Shown: one piece after another, positions 62,450-64,000 of the stretch
How positions within the stretch are numbered: the first letter of the stretch is position 1
Layout: each line of letters begins with the position of its first letter
Source of the DNA: Actinomycetales bacterium
GTDB taxonomy: Bacteria > Actinomycetota > Actinomycetes > Mycobacteriales > Micromonosporaceae
DNA: 64,000 bases
NCBI GenBank assembly: GCA_002919305.1
Contig: PKFB01000080.1
Coordinates: 124,001 to 188,000 of the forward strand
Direction: 5' to 3'
Translations under genes and position numbers: made by a program
Notes under the pieces: generated by a model
Seen by the model: only the letters and a program-made list of their open reading frames with translations
Told to the model about the DNA's origin: nothing
The model's database searches: none

Positions 62450-62603
62450 CGGGTGCCCGCCAGTCGCCGGTTTTCCGGGGTGTCCGGTCGTATCTTCTCC
62501 GGTTACGGGGTAGGGAAGCGGGAATCATGGGGCACCGTGTTCTTCTTTCCGTGATCGCGTAGCTGCATACGGTCACATTCTGATCGATATCCGAAGCACA
62601 TAA

Positions 62604-62622
62604 AAGGGGATAAATTCCCCTT
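62604..62622 (-). terminator. Intrinsic terminator of the methyltransferase gene
   Basis: AAGGGGA (62604-62610) pairs with TCCCCTT (62616-62622), 5-nt loop. Read on the minus strand the stem is followed by TTTTA. It starts 5 bp past the stop codon. Confidence 0.8.
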
Positions 62623-62626
62623 GACG

Positions 62627-63229
62627 TCAAGCTCCGGAAGCAGAACGCGACCGTCGGGCGAAGTAGATCACCGCCGGTGGAATGTTACGCCATATTGCTC
62701 GGCTTACCACGACTTCCTCGAAAGCACGTTCCAAACGGGCGTGGAAACGCCGTGCCGGCGGTGTCCAACGGGCATGGATGTAGGCGAAAGTCGTGAACGT
62801 AGCGTGGGGAGACAGGACCTGAGTGACTCCCCTCATGATGGCGTCCTGTGTTTTTTGGGGGAATGCCGCCCAGGGAAGCCCACTGATGACGACATCAACC
62901 TGTGCGATCCCCCGTTCGGCCAATAGGGCAGGCAGCGTCGCCGCGTCGGCTTCCACGACGTCCACTTCTGGATAGCGGGAACGCAACCAGGCGGTGAAGC
63001 GCGGGTTGAGCTCCACGGCCACGTGCCGGCCGCGTCCCTTCAGACGTTCTTGGATCACGCGAGTGAAGGAGCCAGTGCCAGGGCCGAGTTCGACCACCAC
63101 CGGATCGCCGCGTTCAGGAATCGGCGCGGTGATCTCCCGCGCTAACCGGTGAGAACTGGGCGCCACCGCGCCTACTCGCAGTGGATCCCGGACGAATTCT
63201 CGAAGAAACGCGCCGATCTGACTCCCCAT
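62627..63229 (-). CDS. SAM-dependent methyltransferase, PmtA-like
   Basis: A 200-aa Rossmann-fold methyltransferase. The lead segment FVRDPLRVGAVAPSSHRLAREI precedes motif I VVELGPGTGSFT; GADAATLPALLAERG-like acidic loop and VDVVISGLPWAAFP follow as motifs II-IV. The N-terminal RVGAVAPSS pattern is typical of small phospholipid N-methyltransferase (PmtA)-type and rRNA-methyltransferase-like enzymes, so the substrate may be a lipid. ATG at 63229. Confidence 0.78.
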   Translation of the reverse strand: MGSQIGAFLREFVRDPLRVGAVAPSSHRLAREITAPIPERGDPVVVELGPGTGSFTRVIQERLKGRGRHVAVELNPRFTAWLRSRYPEVDVVEADAATLPALLAERGIAQVDVVISGLPWAAFPQKTQDAIMRGVTQVLSPHATFTTFAYIHARWTPPARRFHARLERAFEEVVVSRAIWRNIPPAVIYFARRSRSASGA

Positions 63230-63256
63230 GGGCGATGAGGGTAACGATGCCCTCTC

Positions 63257-63778
63257 TCAGTGGTGAGCGGGGACCGTCGTCAATCGCTGGAGCAGGGTGT
63301 CGGTGAAGGCGTCCAAGTCACTGGGGCCGCGGGAGGTGATCAGATTTCCGTCCTCCACCACTGCGGCGTCGGTCCAGCGAGCACCAGCGTTGATCAGGTC
63401 GGTCCGCACCGACGGATACGACGTGACCTGCCGGCCACGCAACACATCGGCCTCGACCAGCAACCACGGACCGTGACATACCGCCGCGACCGGTTTACCG
63501 GCGCGTGTGATCTGTCGGGTCAGTTCGACGATCTGTGGATCGGTACGCAGTTTGTCAGGGGAGTACCCGCCGGGGATCACCAGCGCGTCCACATCCTCCG
63601 GAGTAATCTCCTGGGCGCTGAACTCGGTGGTGAATGTCCCGCCCTGCTTACCGGTGACCGTTCCTCGCTCCTGGCCGATGACCATGACCTGATGCCCGGA
63701 GTCCCGTAGTTTCCGGTAGGGCACCTCGAATTCAGAGTCCTCGACCATGTCGCCGATGATGAACGCCACCGTGGCCAT
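63257..63778 (-). CDS. DJ-1/PfpI family protein
   Basis: A 173-aa class I glutamine-amidotransferase-like protein of the PfpI/DJ-1 group. The nucleophile elbow is AAVCHGPWLL (Cys followed by His), with an acidic residue at EDSEFEVPYRKL positioned as in PfpI. Members act as glyoxalase, deglycase or protease in stress. GGGAGG stands 9 nt before the ATG at 63778; the longer frame has no site. 27 bp upstream of the methyltransferase gene on the same strand, so likely co-transcribed. Confidence 0.88.
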   Translation of the reverse strand: MATVAFIIGDMVEDSEFEVPYRKLRDSGHQVMVIGQERGTVTGKQGGTFTTEFSAQEITPEDVDALVIPGGYSPDKLRTDPQIVELTRQITRAGKPVAAVCHGPWLLVEADVLRGRQVTSYPSVRTDLINAGARWTDAAVVEDGNLITSRGPSDLDAFTDTLLQRLTTVPAHH

Positions 63779-63948
63779 GGGAAACGCCTCCCTCACTGTG
63801 GTCCGGGTGTTCTCCACCCCCTTCCCAGTCAGGCGCTCCCGCTAACGCCGGCGCTCGTGTGGGTTTTCTCGAAGAAGGGTTATCCGCTCCGTCGAGGGGC
63901 GTTCGCAGGCCTGTCAGGCCTTGCCAGAGCGGTATTCCGGCGCAGCCC

Positions 63949-64000
63949 TCACCAGGGCGGTAGCCCGGTGCGCAGTCGCGCGTTCTCAGCACGAAGCTGA
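63949..64000 (-). CDS. C-terminal end of a coiled-coil protein, cut by the window
   Basis: In one minus-strand frame the last codons read QLRAENARLRTGLPPW followed by TGA at 63949-63951. A Leu-x6-Leu heptad of Glu/Arg/Asn is a coiled-coil signature. Only 16 residues are visible, so the call is tentative. Confidence 0.3.
   Translation of the reverse strand, partial: QLRAENARLRTGLPPW

Noticed and set aside
63818-63948. Frame upstream of the DJ-1 gene extending it to 63817 or beyond
   Set aside because: The ATG at 63778 has the only good ribosome binding site; upstream codons have no family match.
1-64000. CRISPR array, rRNA genes, intact IS elements or prophage
   Set aside because: None seen: no regularly spaced repeats, no transposase or integrase motifs.

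Overview
The window is chromosomal DNA of a high-GC Gram-positive actinomycete. The evidence is the gene set: AdnA/AdnB, UvrD2, MoeZ, a mycoredoxin, WhiB7, BsaP, DUF3107, DUF3152, DUF5679, a UPF0182 giant membrane protein, and an initiator tRNA of Streptomyces type. GTG starts are frequent and many genes overlap by 4 bp. The order looks most like Streptosporangiales or Micromonosporales, but I cannot fix the genus from the sequence alone. About 90% of the window reads as conserved core chromosome with intact genes.

Layout. 1-5.0 kb: RecB-family nuclease, katA-furA peroxide module, a DUF2231 membrane protein and a cytochrome P450. 5.0-9.1 kb: biotin genes, with bioA-bioF on the minus strand and bioB-bsaP diverging on the plus strand; no bioD is present. 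9.2-19.7 kb: conserved actinobacterial block (proline-rich membrane protein, DEAD-box helicase, ferritin-like/MiaE-like protein, DUF3107, TetR, a large unknown protein, alpha/beta hydrolase, DUF3152 metzincin, MoeZ, alkyltransferase-like protein). 19.7-24.1 kb: gamma-glutamyltransferase family enzyme and a two-subunit molybdenum hydroxylase. 24.2-31.1 kb: adnA-adnB, the double-strand-break resection motor-nuclease. 31.6-41.7 kb: small and anchored membrane proteins, a paired M16 peptidase, NudC-like Nudix hydrolase, a gluzincin-like membrane protein, mycoredoxin and uvrD2. 41.7-43.0 kb: whiB7 with a long leader holding a WhiB7-type promoter, an upstream ORF and a terminator. 43.4-54.7 kb: zinc-ribbon proteins, ABC1 kinase, ThiF-like protein with an array of four DnaA boxes in front, metallopeptidases, YlbL-type PDZ-Lon protease and UPF0182.

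At 55.0 kb an initiator tRNA marks the boundary to a patchy region of about 3 kb. It holds a broken polymorphic toxin cassette: a small ESX-like partner, a toxin with a CdiA-type tRNA nuclease C-terminus, and a SitI3-type immunity gene. All three are damaged by frameshifts or nonsense codons. Then follow sodA, an MFS drug exporter with a divergent TetR and a perfect operator, a decayed MazF-type toxin-antitoxin pair, a small methyltransferase and a DJ-1/PfpI protein.

The most interesting signals are the decayed toxin-immunity cassette and its mutational pattern, the whiB7 attenuator with its 123-codon upstream ORF, and the in-phase DnaA-box array far from any replication gene. All calls come from reading the sequence; no database search was run.
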